Source: Chondrosia reniformis (Eukaryota; Porifera; Demospongiae; Chondrillida; Chondrillidae). Taken from it: a stretch of DNA of 64,000 nucleotides. The position numbers and the translations under genes are program-made. The notes below the pieces were generated by a model that was not told the origin of the DNA, ran no database searches, and was given only the letters and a program-made list of their open reading frames with translations. The stretch spans positions 8,479,130-8,543,129 of the forward strand of contig OX359191.1 of NCBI GenBank assembly GCA_947172415.1. Reading direction: 5' to 3'. Below, piece after piece: positions 23,701 to 38,241 of this stretch. The first letter of the stretch is position 1. Each line of letters begins with the position of its first letter.

Positions 23701-24003
23701 TGTGCCATTCTGGACCACACTGAACTGCCTAACATGGCTACAAGACCAAATGGAACACTAGTCACTTAAATATACGTACAAGGAGCAATGCAACAGTGGA
23801 AAACAAACATGTACATAGAGAGTACGGCACAGTAAAACTTGTGCAGTGACAGTAGGTGACAGTAGGTGACAGTACTACTGAAAGGTGTGTTTCTAACTTG
23901 GCTGCTGTTGCTGTACAGGTCTCTGCTTCAGTATGTTAAACTGGGCGGCAGCTAGCTGCTGCTGATTGATGGGCCGTCCTGGCACAGACATGCCAGCGAG
24001 AGC

Positions 24004-24035
<32 letters not shown>

Positions 24036-27000
24036 GCTGTTGTTGTAACATGATCAGCTGCTGTTGAAACAACATGTTCTGTTGTGTAAACAGTGTCCTC
24101 CAAAACGGTTCGGTAGCCTGAAGTGATTAAAGGAAACAAACACAGTTCTTGAACAAGAAAGAGGCAGCATGTGTATGTACATACATACTTAAAGTGCACT
24201 CTTGAAGGAATAACAGTTTCAAAGCGTTGTGAAAGTACATATTTATGGATACAACCCAATGAATACGAGTACATGTACTAACCTTGATTGGCGGAGGGTG
24301 TTTCTGACTATGACCAAATGGTACACTCCCCCAAATTCTAATAACCTGACCTGGAATATACATAAGATATTTAATTGGTCAAGGACTTGATAATTGCACA
24401 CCATTCCTCTACATACGTACCTAATGGTAGCATTTGGTCATCGCATTCTCTTCTAACTTGAAGGTCTAGTGTAAAGTATCCTTCATCAAACCATTCCTTC
24501 ATGTCTTTTGCCGGAAAGGGTCCTATAAGTGTATATACATACGTAGGTACTTCTCTCCCTCTCTCTCACACACAGTCCTGACATAAGAGTACGGACCTTG
24601 CACTTTGTCCTGAGGGTCCTTATAATACCACTTATTTCTGTCTTCTTCGCTGTACTTTGTCTGCTGCTGAGGCACCTTTGGCTGAAGAGGAAGACCAGCC
24701 AAGAGTGCCTGGTCCTGCTTGGACTCCACTTTGGGGGCACCAAGGGCTACATCACCTTGTGAACCTGTGGAGCGTGACTGCAGTGTCTGGTGCTGGGAAG
24801 CAGAAGGTATCAGACCTAAGGCGAGAGTGCTGGAGTTAGCAGATGTATATTTGGGTCCAGGCTGCTTCTGAAGGTGAGTCTTGAGCTGAGAAAAGTCTTC
24901 GTCCTGAAGATTAAACAGTCACTCATCAGTTGATCATCTCTACTCTATCAACAATATGTACCCTAACCCTAACTCCACTCTATCAACAATATGTACGTAT
25001 AGACAAGTACCCAGCTGTTCAGGAATACTGTTGAGAGTTCGAGAACAGCATGTACTACATTGCTTGTGTGATGAGAATGTAACTACATATGGGTTGGGAC
25101 GTACCTCAGTGGATAGCAAAGCCTCTGTTTCCTATCATGGGATAAAGAGAAATGATACACATCTCCACCTCCCAACATTATCAGTTGACAGGGCATGATT
25201 ACGTACCTTTTCCAACCTGCTTGCCATGTCTTGATCCAGGGTGTCTGTTGTACCAATACCAACACCAACTTGATGCTTTGAGAATGAGGATATGAAATTT
25301 GGTGTGGAAAAGACACTAGCCAAACCTTGTGTGTGTAGTGATCTCTGATTGACAACTGTATCCTGAGTGGCTGGCAATGTTGCAGTGATGGAAACATCAC
25401 CATTATTGTTTGGTCTAGACACATGGTTAGATGGAGCATGTTGGGGGCCAGGGGAAGGTTGCCTAGGGGCTAGTGAGGGGTGTTGCTGAACCAGTGTTGG
25501 GTGCTGGGGAGCCGGTGATTGGTTCTGGAGAGCCGATGATGGGTGCTGGGGAGCCGGTGATTGGTTCTGGGGAGCCAATGATGGGTGCTGGGGAGCCGGT
25601 GATGGGTGCTGGGTAACCGGTGATGGGTGTTGCTGAGCCGGTGATGGGTGTTGGGGAACCAATGATGGGTGCATGGGAGCCGGTGATTGGTTCTGGGGAG
25701 CCGGTGATGGGTGTGATTCAGGTAACTTTCTCTCCTGGACCTACAAATATATATATATATACATATACAAAGGAACATATCACTTCTACCAGTATGGTAT
25801 TGGACTGTCACAATGCAATCTAGAGGTTAAAATATGTTTGTATTGCAGAAGGAGCATTTCTGTGCTATGTACATGTTTACATACATACGTATACCAATGT
25901 ACATATCTGAGAGATGGGTTTATCTTAACAAGTACCACATTAACTGATATGCACATGTTAAATGCACCTTTACTGGTTTAGTGGGTGTGGCAGAGGGTGG
26001 TGCAACCGGAGCAGTAGTAGTGTCAATAGCTGTGCTTGCACTAGGTTGTTGAGGGGGTGTGTCACTCAGTCTCCATGGTGACGTTTTATTAGGTGGTTTG
26101 TCAGTCACTTCCTGGTTAGTGGTTGCCATAGATACGGAGGTAGGTGACGAAGACTCAGTCTCAGTTACAGGAGGTTCATCTTCTAACTTCTGGGGCTACA
26201 AAAAACACAATATTAATATACATGTACACTCTCAAAAGTAAAGAGACCAGTCAATAATAACATCACACGTACGTACGTATGTACAACTTAAAATGGCCCA
26301 CTATGTACGTATATACAAGCATCAGAACAAATACATATTAACTACGAATATAGACAATAGCTTCAGCTTCTTCCAATCATATGTACATACAAACAGAAAG
26401 AGTAAGAGAATATGTGCTCATTCTATAGTGGGAACATTCTCATTACAGGCATAGGAAAAATGATAATTCAAAAAAGAAATTTTGCAACCTGAGCTTAATA
26501 ATACCTTTTCAATATCATCTTCTTCTTCTTCAACTTCGTCCAGCCCAGATCCCGTTCCTCCTTTATTGATAATCTTGCTTGAGTTGGACTCTGGTCCATT
26601 CTCTTTACTGTTACCATGGGAAGCCCAGCCCGGTAGCCACTTGTCCCTAGTCTCCTTCGACTTCCAACTGCTCTTCTGTGAAGTGCCCGGACCTGAACAC
26701 ATCAAAGGGAGGGAAACAAGATACGTATCAATAATGTACCTTCAAACATTAACCTCTGAACCTACCAGGACTGGAGGGCGTGGCCCATCTCCCCTCGTGG
26801 TGGTCCTTACTGGGGCTTCTCCAGTTGGTGTCCTGGTCCCCTCGGGAGTGCTTGTACGTGCCTCCCTCCCAGGAGGGGTTCCAGGTAGGAGTGACGGCAC
26901 TCCGCTGGTTGCTATAGTTGCTATACTCATTCCACTCTGCTTGGTTCTCCATGCCTGATGTTGATTGGCTCCTGGTAAAGTGGCTCTCTCCCCTCCCCCT

Positions 27001-29060
27001 CCCTGTGGGGGAACACGTAGTAAACATGTACATACGTACTTTATCTCAAAAATGAAAAGATCCTATTTTAGTACGTAATTCTGTCCACTTCAATTTGATT
27101 CTCTATTTATATCCACATTTTACAGAGCTCCATTTAATACACACTATTTTTAGGTTGTAACAACAACTTGTATGTGTATTTGCACAAGACTGGAATTCCA
27201 CTATACAATCTTACAACTCACTGTTGACTTGCAACTAACCTCGTAAAGGTCTCCCACCTCTCCCTCTCATTGGTAGACTGTTGGGCGGGGCCCTCTTGAA
27301 TGCCGAGTAACTATTCACAGCACCCGCTAAGATTCTCTACATGCACACAGTAAAACAGCATGCAATGAATGAGGTATGCATTTCTCAATCTAGTGCCACA
27401 TTAGTATGACCATAGACAAATCAAAACTACGTATGCATGACGACATACACACATACTCATAATAGCAGTTATTTATACCTGTGCTAATGTATAGACAGCA
27501 ATGCAAACAAAACCCAATCACTGAAGAGATTACCTATATCTGGTCTACCTACCTACTCAAACATAACTGGCATACACAACATACTAAAGAATGTCCAGTG
27601 GACTTGATCAAATAAACAACAAAATGGCTGACCATGACATCACTACCCTTCTACAGCTTCAGATGGTGATATAATTAAAACTTGAGATATACAACTTAAT
27701 GAAACTCTTCATACTTTCCATTGCATCAAAAGCAGTGGTACAAGGTAATTACTTAATTCATATAAATTACACAGCTGTGAACACCAACTATATACGCTTT
27801 GTCATTACACACCCATGTATACATAATTACTGATGATATTCAAAGTATACAATATTACACATATACAGTATGAGTACACAAAAGTATGAACATACGTACG
27901 TACGTATGACAGTACTACATCTCTGCTGATATGAACAGCTCATGTCACACTGTTCCAAACTCTCTCTTACCTGTTCTTCTTCAGTCAGAGGGAGGAGGGC
28001 GAGGGGTTGGGCTGGCTGGTCAAGGATCAGGCCCTCCACATCTGGATTCACAGGTGGCCTGTCTGGCTTGTCCGGCAGTATGGCTAACATCTCCTCTCTG
28101 CCGTAGCGATATTCAGCCAGGATGAACCGTTTTGTGATGGCAGTCGGTGTGGTAACAGTGCCAAATGTATCAGGTTCATTGCAACTGTTTAATGAGAAGG
28201 GAGAATATTGTCATTAGAGTATTGTTAATATCAGATAATAATTGATCTGATCGATTGTTACAGCTAAGGGGAGCCCAGCACTTGTATATACGTACATCTA
28301 CATATACCATCTGGAGTGATTAATCGTAGGTTAATAGGCAGAGGTAGAGAGATACGTACATACATTTAATAGGATGCATTGAAGAGATACTGATCATATA
28401 CAACAATGTACAATTATAAACAGTAACAGATAAACAGGTACGTATGAAAAAAGTAGACTTTTCAGGTATAGATGTTATCATATATGACATACGTATGTAT
28501 ATAGTAAAGATGGCCTTAAGAACTGAAGGCCTTATAACTCTTACTTTCATCATTACATTGCTAAGCAAATCAAATATTCATGTGCATAGAATGGATATAC
28601 AATAAGAATGGTACACCAGTGATTTATAAGACATGGGCAATACCCAATGAATGATGTACGTATATCTTGGGACTCTATTACCAATTGCATACGCGCACGA
28701 CAACTCTTTAAACGCACAGCAAATGGTTCCAAGCCGTATAGATACAAGTACATAACAACAGTAGTGTATTAAACTTGCAAGGGAGAACCATTTGCCTGTG
28801 ATCTTGGTCAAGCTTATAACAAAATGGCTGGCAGATTAAGCTTTTCGTACTTCCTCTTAGACATGTCTACGTTACAAATGACCTTGTTACCAATAGCGAC
28901 CAGTCCTAAGATGGTGCAATTACAGAAAGAGATTTCGAAAGCTAAACAGTCATACAGTGGCTAGGTTAAGTAAGATGCGCTGGGGCTCTCCGGAGCTGTA
29001 ACAAGGTCACTTAATCGAGCGTTTGTACCTTTTTACTGATCCATTCTGTGAGCTTTCCAT
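20773..29060 (-). CDS. GIGYF: GIGYF (GRB10-interacting GYF protein; PERQ family)
   Basis: GIGYF binds 4EHP and represses or decays selected mRNAs (family knowledge). Twenty minus-strand exons: 29029-29060 (start), 27971-28184, 27240-27336, 26766-27002, 26505-26692, 25968-26195, 25207-25740, 24597-24903, 24421-24522, 24283-24350, 23898-24117, 23407-23737, 23001-23171, 22624-22873, 22290-22378, 22049-22148, 21688-21870, 21392-21470, 21188-21330, 20773-21096. The GYF domain is built from 24597-24350: KWYYKDPQDKVQGPF, EWFDEGYF, QVIRIWGSVPFG. An N-terminal YRYGREEML motif fits the 4EHP-binding region. A glutamine run (24002-24060), charged coiled coil (22624-23171) and a C-terminal DPFLLGFSV...NIGEI motif match GIGYF C-termini. 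Exon 25207-25740 is a Pro/Gln/His repeat (QHPSPAP-like). Confidence 0.92.
21970..22060 (-). repeat. 26-27-bp tandem repeat x 3 carrying a GIGYF splice donor
   Basis: On the transcript strand the unit reads CCAATAGAAGTTAGTATATC then CTACCAA. The GAA|GTTAGT junction ending exon 22049-22148 is present in all three copies. Confidence 0.88.
24001..24060 (-). repeat. CAA/CAG run encoding polyglutamine in GIGYF
   Basis: Fourteen consecutive glutamines, almost all CAA on the coding strand (TTG repeats on plus). It is within exon 23898-24117. Confidence 0.9.
25450..25720 (-). repeat. Coding minisatellite in GIGYF
   Basis: About a dozen imperfect copies of an approximately 24-bp unit (plus strand GGTGATGGGTGCTGGGGAGC-like) encode QHPSPAP / QNQSPAP repeats. 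The frame stays open through the exon. Confidence 0.85.
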
Positions 29061-29454
29061 TTCTTTTCTGATGTAAATACGTGATATCTGATTAGTAGCG
29101 GGAGAAGGCAACGTTCAACTGGAGTAAGGAACGGATTTTTCGGCGTGTTAAATATGGTCACGTGATACCTTTTATATGAATTGTTACGGTGCATAAATTG
29201 CATGTTATCCAAAACATGGACGCGCAGGGTTTATCCCTAAATGGTCTGGCTAGGCCAGAAAAAACAATGGGGGAGAAGAAAGGCAAAGCAAAACTGTTTA
29301 CAATTCCTTTGCGTTTTCATAAACTCAACTACTGAACTTATTAAATTATAAACAATAAAGTATTCCTGCAATTTGTCGTTAAAACCATACTACAAAAATA
29401 CTTATATATATAAAGAGCAACATACAAAAACATATAAGATATATACTGCATAAT
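29061..29454. other. Intergenic region: GIGYF upstream / CARD-NB-ARC gene downstream
   Basis: Both flanking genes are on the minus strand, so this must hold the GIGYF promoter and the 3' UTR of the gene to the right. No coding sequence is seen. Confidence 0.5.
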
Positions 29455-32400
29455 CTAGCTTAGCAAAAGCTCCATGCAAGTCACAGTTAGGTTAAATTGT
29501 GTAACATTATAGTAGCTTGACCAAACTTCCAAATACCATTGAATACCATGTGTTAACAAGCCTGCTGGAATCAATAATAGTGGCAAGGTAAGCATGAAGA
29601 TGAAGCAAAGATTTCGTGAGTATATTCTTTTACTCCTGGAGAATGAATAATTCCAAGCTTGAATATTGCTGGGTTTAAACTTACAATTTCTTACATATGT
29701 GACACACATCTCTCTTCCTATGGCTACATAACTAAATCTGCTAAATACAGAGTATAAGAAAAAATGCATTTCCAAAGTTATAAAAATCAGTGATATTTCC
29801 AATAGTAACATCAGTATAAAAATTATCATTGTTACTGTGTATTCCATGTGAAGAGTACTTATCATAGCATCTTCGAATTCTGCTTTGGAAGAAGGGGAAT
29901 CCTTTAAAATATCAAACATCTGTTTATACAAAGAATATGTCTTTAAAGAAGCTAATCCTGAGGAAGAGATAGATAATCCATATTCTTTTTTTGGATACAA
30001 AATAGCATTTGGTAGTAATACCAATTTCTCATTATTTATTGTTAAAGAACAGTTTTTAAATAATTCTAGAGCTCCAGTTAAATTACCCAGAAGGAATTCA
30101 TAATATGCTAGTTGTAACTGATATTGTATGAAAAAATGGATTTTCTTGTCAATTTCCATATAAGGAAGAAGATCTGAAGCTCTTTGAGTATAAATCTTGG
30201 CTTCTGTAATATTTCCAAAATGATAATACACTGATGCCAGTGTATTTACTAGAGTAAATTGTGACTTTTTGACTCCTTCGAGAATTAGATTTCTTCTCTG
30301 TTCCATTTTTTTGGTCTTAATTTCAATGTCAACATAATTGGCCATGGATAGTACGTTAGCAAACAGTTTGTCTTGCTTCCTTCCAGTTCTTACTATTAAT
30401 GTTACCAAGTCTTTTGGGAGGGGTGTGCAAGATTTTAATCTACTGGAGCAACCCATTGATAATTGTAGCTGTGTAAGTATGTTAAAGTTCATGATCTGCA
30501 CGTCAACAGTGAACAGTAAATCCTTAGAAAGCATCATCTCCGATATACTATGCTGATGCTTAAAATAATTCTTATCATCTAAGAGTACATTTCCTAAACA
30601 GTATAGTCTTGCCTTCTGTATTTCCAAAGTAAGATTACCTTCATAAAGTTGTATAGTTTTATTAAAACCACCAGTAAGATTATCAATAGCCAGGATACCA
30701 CGAAAGGAATCCAATGTGAAGAACATGTCTGAAAATGTTTGCATGTAATCATTATATTCTCTTTCAAACTGCATGAGTTTCTTAGTTTTTGTCCACAACT
30801 TAGCCATACTTGTATTTTTTAAAATAGCTGTTAGTTTTTTATACAATGCCATGTATGTAGAATTTAAAGCAATTAAAATATTTTTTATAGCCTTATCCCT
30901 TTCGTCAATATTAATATAAGCATCTACTAATAACTTTGCTATTGTTAATTCTTCTGAATTGGTAGCTCTGGCTGCTTCTAAGAATGTTATAGCTTCTTTA
31001 TACTCTCCCAGAGCCATAAGAATTGATCCAATCTTAAGATCTGCATCACTTATATCATCTGTCTCATTAGACAGGTTGAGTAAGAATTTCAATGTAGCAT
31101 TATACATTTCACTGTTATTTGCAGCTTTGAAGAACCTTGCCATGTTGACCATGTATTTTGTAAGGTGTACTGAATCTAGTAAACAGCTCTTTAAATGGTC
31201 AATAGAAACATTAGAGTTTAAAAACATTTTTTTTGGCATTGGAAAAGAGTTCCTTAGCCTGGATAGAAGAATTTCCATGGTGATCTAAAACAAAGCTTGA
31301 TAAACGAGAAACAAATTGTAAGCTGGAGCCAGAAGAAGGATAGCATTTCTTTGTTAAAGTGTTAAATAAATTTTCTTCTAAGTACTTGTAAATTTTGAAC
31401 CAAAATTCCTGAACGACTTTTAATGGATACTGAAAGTATAGCAAATCATAAGTTAAGCAGGAAAAGTTGGAAATAGTCTCCAATTGTTCATGTCCCTTTA
31501 AGGAAGGTAAACTTGTAAAGTTCTCCAAAACAAACAAAAAATTTGCACTATTAGCTGACAGAAATTTTGCAAGCTTAAGAGACTCATGCGGCAACTCCGA
31601 ATGAAGTTTAATTGACTCCTTCATATAAAAAATTATAAATATATCAGCAAATGCCATCTTTGTTTTGCTAGGTACTGTCTGCCTTCCATAACTTTGCAGT
31701 AAGGCAGGGAAGTGATACTGCTTGGTATATATACTAAATTGAAGTAGAGAACGTAATTCTAACTCGTGCAGACAGTTAGAATTGACATTAAAATGTCTTA
31801 AGATTGCTTCTGCAGTGTCTTTAGTAAATGAATAAGGAAATAATACGGAAACCTCAAAACAAACTCTATCACTAGACTTAAGGTAGCTAATAGCCAAATC
31901 AAAAACAAGACTTAACTTCTTATTTATATGTTCATGGCTCAGCGTGGGAATTGGATCCTCTTGAAGCTTCAGAATAATTTTATCAACTTCACCTGATATA
32001 GACACATTACCAGATAAAAGAGAAGCAACAATTTTCAGAGCTAGTGGAATGCCTTCAACCGATTCTGCAAGCAGAGTAGCCTTTTCAAGAGGCAAGTCGA
32101 ATTTATGCTGAAGAACAGTAAGTGAAGCATTTAAGGTCAAGTTTGGGAGATGGACCAAAGTAAAATCATCTAAATATTGTTTGTGATATTGTGTGGTTAA
32201 GATTGCATTGACTCCTTTTGATTGTTTGACCAATTGATCTACAAAACTATCAAATTCTTGACTATCATTTCTGTTATTGGAATACATCAGACTATCAACT
32301 CCATCTAAGATAACGACACAGTATTGCTTATATCTAGACCAACTATAAATATCCTCGTTGGAAACAAATTTCACTAAAATTTTACCACGAAGAACACTTA

Positions 32401-34003
32401 GAATTTTAACTCTGGCATCTCGCATAGTGGAAACTTGATCCAGAGGCACAAAATATACACTGTAACCCTTCTCTATGAGTTTATATCCCACAGTGGTTGC
32501 CAAGGCTGTCTTTCCATGTGCAGGTGGTCCTGTTATAGTGACAATATGAGGATTAGACATGCTGCTATTCAGAATGGCAGAAAGTACTTTAAAAAACTCA
32601 TCTTCTCTTCCTACAAAAGGAACTGGCTGTGACGGTAACCCACTTCTAATAAGAGCCTTCTCACTCTGATCTTTAGAGACCATGAATATAGCACTTACTA
32701 TAGCTGCTGTAACTATAGCTACAGCAATACCTATATACGTACAATATACATAAGAAGAAAAATCTACGTACATGCATTGCAAATTGTATTAAATTGTGAG
32801 AACAGAAAAATAACCTTCACATATGTATGTGTGTACAGTGAAATATCATTGCTTCAAACCCATATGCTCCTCATATGTATATTCATTGAGCTCCTCAGGA
32901 GACATGATGGCCAGAGTACAATCCAAAGTCAAATAATGAGATATCACAGCTTTAAGATCGGCTCCAAATTTTTCAGGTTACAATCCTTCAGAAAATTATT
33001 CCTAGGAGAACTTTAATGAGCTACAGTTTCAATGAATGCCTTTGTTTGCTTAACTTAAGTCTAAAAACAGAAACAGCTGTCTGACTTAGTGGAACAAAAG
33101 AAAAAAGAGAAGATTCCTGTATCCTCATCCCAAGCTCTCACCAGGTTTAATTCCCTAAAGGCTTATTAATTTATTACAGAATAAGGATAACATGTAGGAA
33201 AATGATTATTAATGCATCTTACTTCTCTATGGACACCAACCTGGACCCACTAAAAATATTATATATCATACACTTACCGTAATATAGTTTTTCCTGTGTT
33301 AACATGTTTGGTATTTTCCATCTTTGTTTTTCAGATATAATTTGTCCACAAAGCTTGGGAAATGAATCTGAAATATTCGTGGAGCACACATAAACAAAAT
33401 TGTATTAGACAAATATTGTCTGTCTACCTCACCATGTATGGCTACAGGTATGTTTCTGGCCTGAGGTAGCAATGCAAGTACATTGGTAAAGTCCTCAATT
33501 TTATCAGGTTCCTCTTCCAATGTATTTAAAACATCCTCCAAAATGAACTGGCACTTTTCATTCTTTGTGTAATTCATGCGAGACCTCTCTAAACCATTAT
33601 CACGCTTGATTAAATGCTTTGTATATAATGCTGGAGCAACTTCATAGAGTGGCAGCAGACTCAACTGGTCATAGAACTCCTGGATGACCCTGCAAGCAGC
33701 TTGCTTTCTAATGGCTTGTGTGGCAACAGAGAGAAGAATGCATTAAGGCAGGAATATTAGTATAGCATCGGCTTCACACTAAACTAGTTCAACTAATAAA
33801 TTTACCCATACTACAACAAATAGTACTCCATTGGAGAACTTAATTCTACCATAGATATCTATATTTACTTACTATCTACTTACTAATACGAATAATAATT
33901 ATAGTATGCATATTTACTTACTATCTGAGAATTGTAGCGAGAATTGTAGCGAGCTATTATTCGTAGCAGTGATTCGCTTCTTTTTACGGTGCTTCTTTGG
34001 CAT
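29455..34003 (-). CDS. CARD-like / TM / NB-ARC STAND NTPase / helical repeats / C-terminal TM protein, one frame break
   Basis: Not matched to a named gene. Minus-strand exons: 33922-34003 (ATG, basic MPKKHRKKKR start), 33433-33714, and one 3.3-kb exon 29455-32730. Exon 2 encodes a six-helix Death-fold-like, probably CARD, domain (VIQEFYDQLSLLPLYEVAP ... KCQFILEDVLNTLEEEP). Exon 3 starts with a hydrophobic stretch (IAVAIVTAAIVSAIFMV), then NB-ARC signatures in order: FVGREDEF, P-loop GPPAHGKTA, Walker B CVVILDGVD, sensor-like AILTTQYH, GLPL-like EGIPLAL, a winged-helix-like region and an MHD-like HFPALLQSYGRQ. After that come about 450 residues of helical, TPR-like sequence and two strong hydrophobic segments (MIIFILMLLLEISLIFITL; LCFIFMLTLPLLLIPAGLL). 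The frame shifts by one base at a run of eight A (31227-31234). Many Asn-x-Ser/Thr sites sit in the helical part. The large exon is AT-rich and intronless, unlike its neighbours. Confidence 0.72.
31227..31234 (-). other. A8 homopolymer where the reading frame changes
   Basis: The upstream frame (GCC AAA AAA AAT GTT) stops at 31211. The downstream 600-residue frame opens across the same bases in the +1 frame (CCA AAA AAA ATG). The two frames overlap only around this run. One A fewer would give a single frame of about 1,212 codons. Confidence 0.8.
33061..33205 (+). repeat. Dispersed element, copy C (5' part missing)
   Basis: Shares AAACAGAAACAGCTGTCTGA, TTCCTGTATCCTCATCCCAA and GCATGTAGG-like blocks with the other copies and ends in GTAGGAAAATGATT. 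It lies in the second intron of the CARD/NB-ARC gene, antisense to it. Confidence 0.65.
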
Positions 34004-34106
34004 ATCTTCGTTACAAACAAGCTGATTTAAGAAATCTCTCTGGACACGCCCACTCTGTTTCATTAGAGATTTTCCCCATTGCTGATTTCATAAAGGTGGA
34101 GTCGTG
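34004..34106. promoter_or_regulatory. Divergent promoter between the CARD/NB-ARC gene and BTBD10/KCTD20
   Basis: Only 103 bp separate the two start codons. No core promoter motif is evident. Confidence 0.6.
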
Positions 34107-37721
<3,615 letters not shown>

Positions 37722-38241
37722 CTATTTATTGCACCGTTGTAATTTGTCCATTTGCTCTAATTTTAACTTATTCATGAGTTAGTCTATAGCGTTAGCTAAT
37801 CTGTCTGGCTCATTCAAAATTGTAAAAGTTCAATGTTACAGTATAAATCAATCAAGAGCCATGATAGCTTAATAGTATATATAACCATGTGACAAAATTA
37901 CAATACTAAACTTAGCATGTTGAGAGATAGGGCAAATATGAGTGGACATCAAAATTTGCAAAACTCTTTGAATATGTTTTATGGATGTCTGTGAATGCTG
38001 ACACCAAGTTTCAGCTTCATATATCTGTCCATTTGAACTAGTTGCAGCATTAAATGTACATTTGATTCTGGTATACAAACTTAATGTACGTATGGTGAGA
38101 GATATATATAACAAATATGTATAACATCAAAGCAATATTTAATTGTTACCAAAAGTTAAGAGGAAAGTATAAAAAAATATATAGTAAGATTTCTTTGTCT
38201 CTAGTACAACATCCATCCGTCTGACTCGCCTCCAGTGAGCT
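37722..38241. other. Convergent intergenic region, BTBD10 / unrecognised gene
   Basis: About 520 bp holding both 3' UTRs. No credible gene; the short open frame on the minus strand has no splice or coding support. Confidence 0.5.

Noticed and set aside
29885-31288. Plus-strand frames across the CARD/NB-ARC gene
   Set aside because: Antisense shadows of a long AT-rich exon with no motifs.
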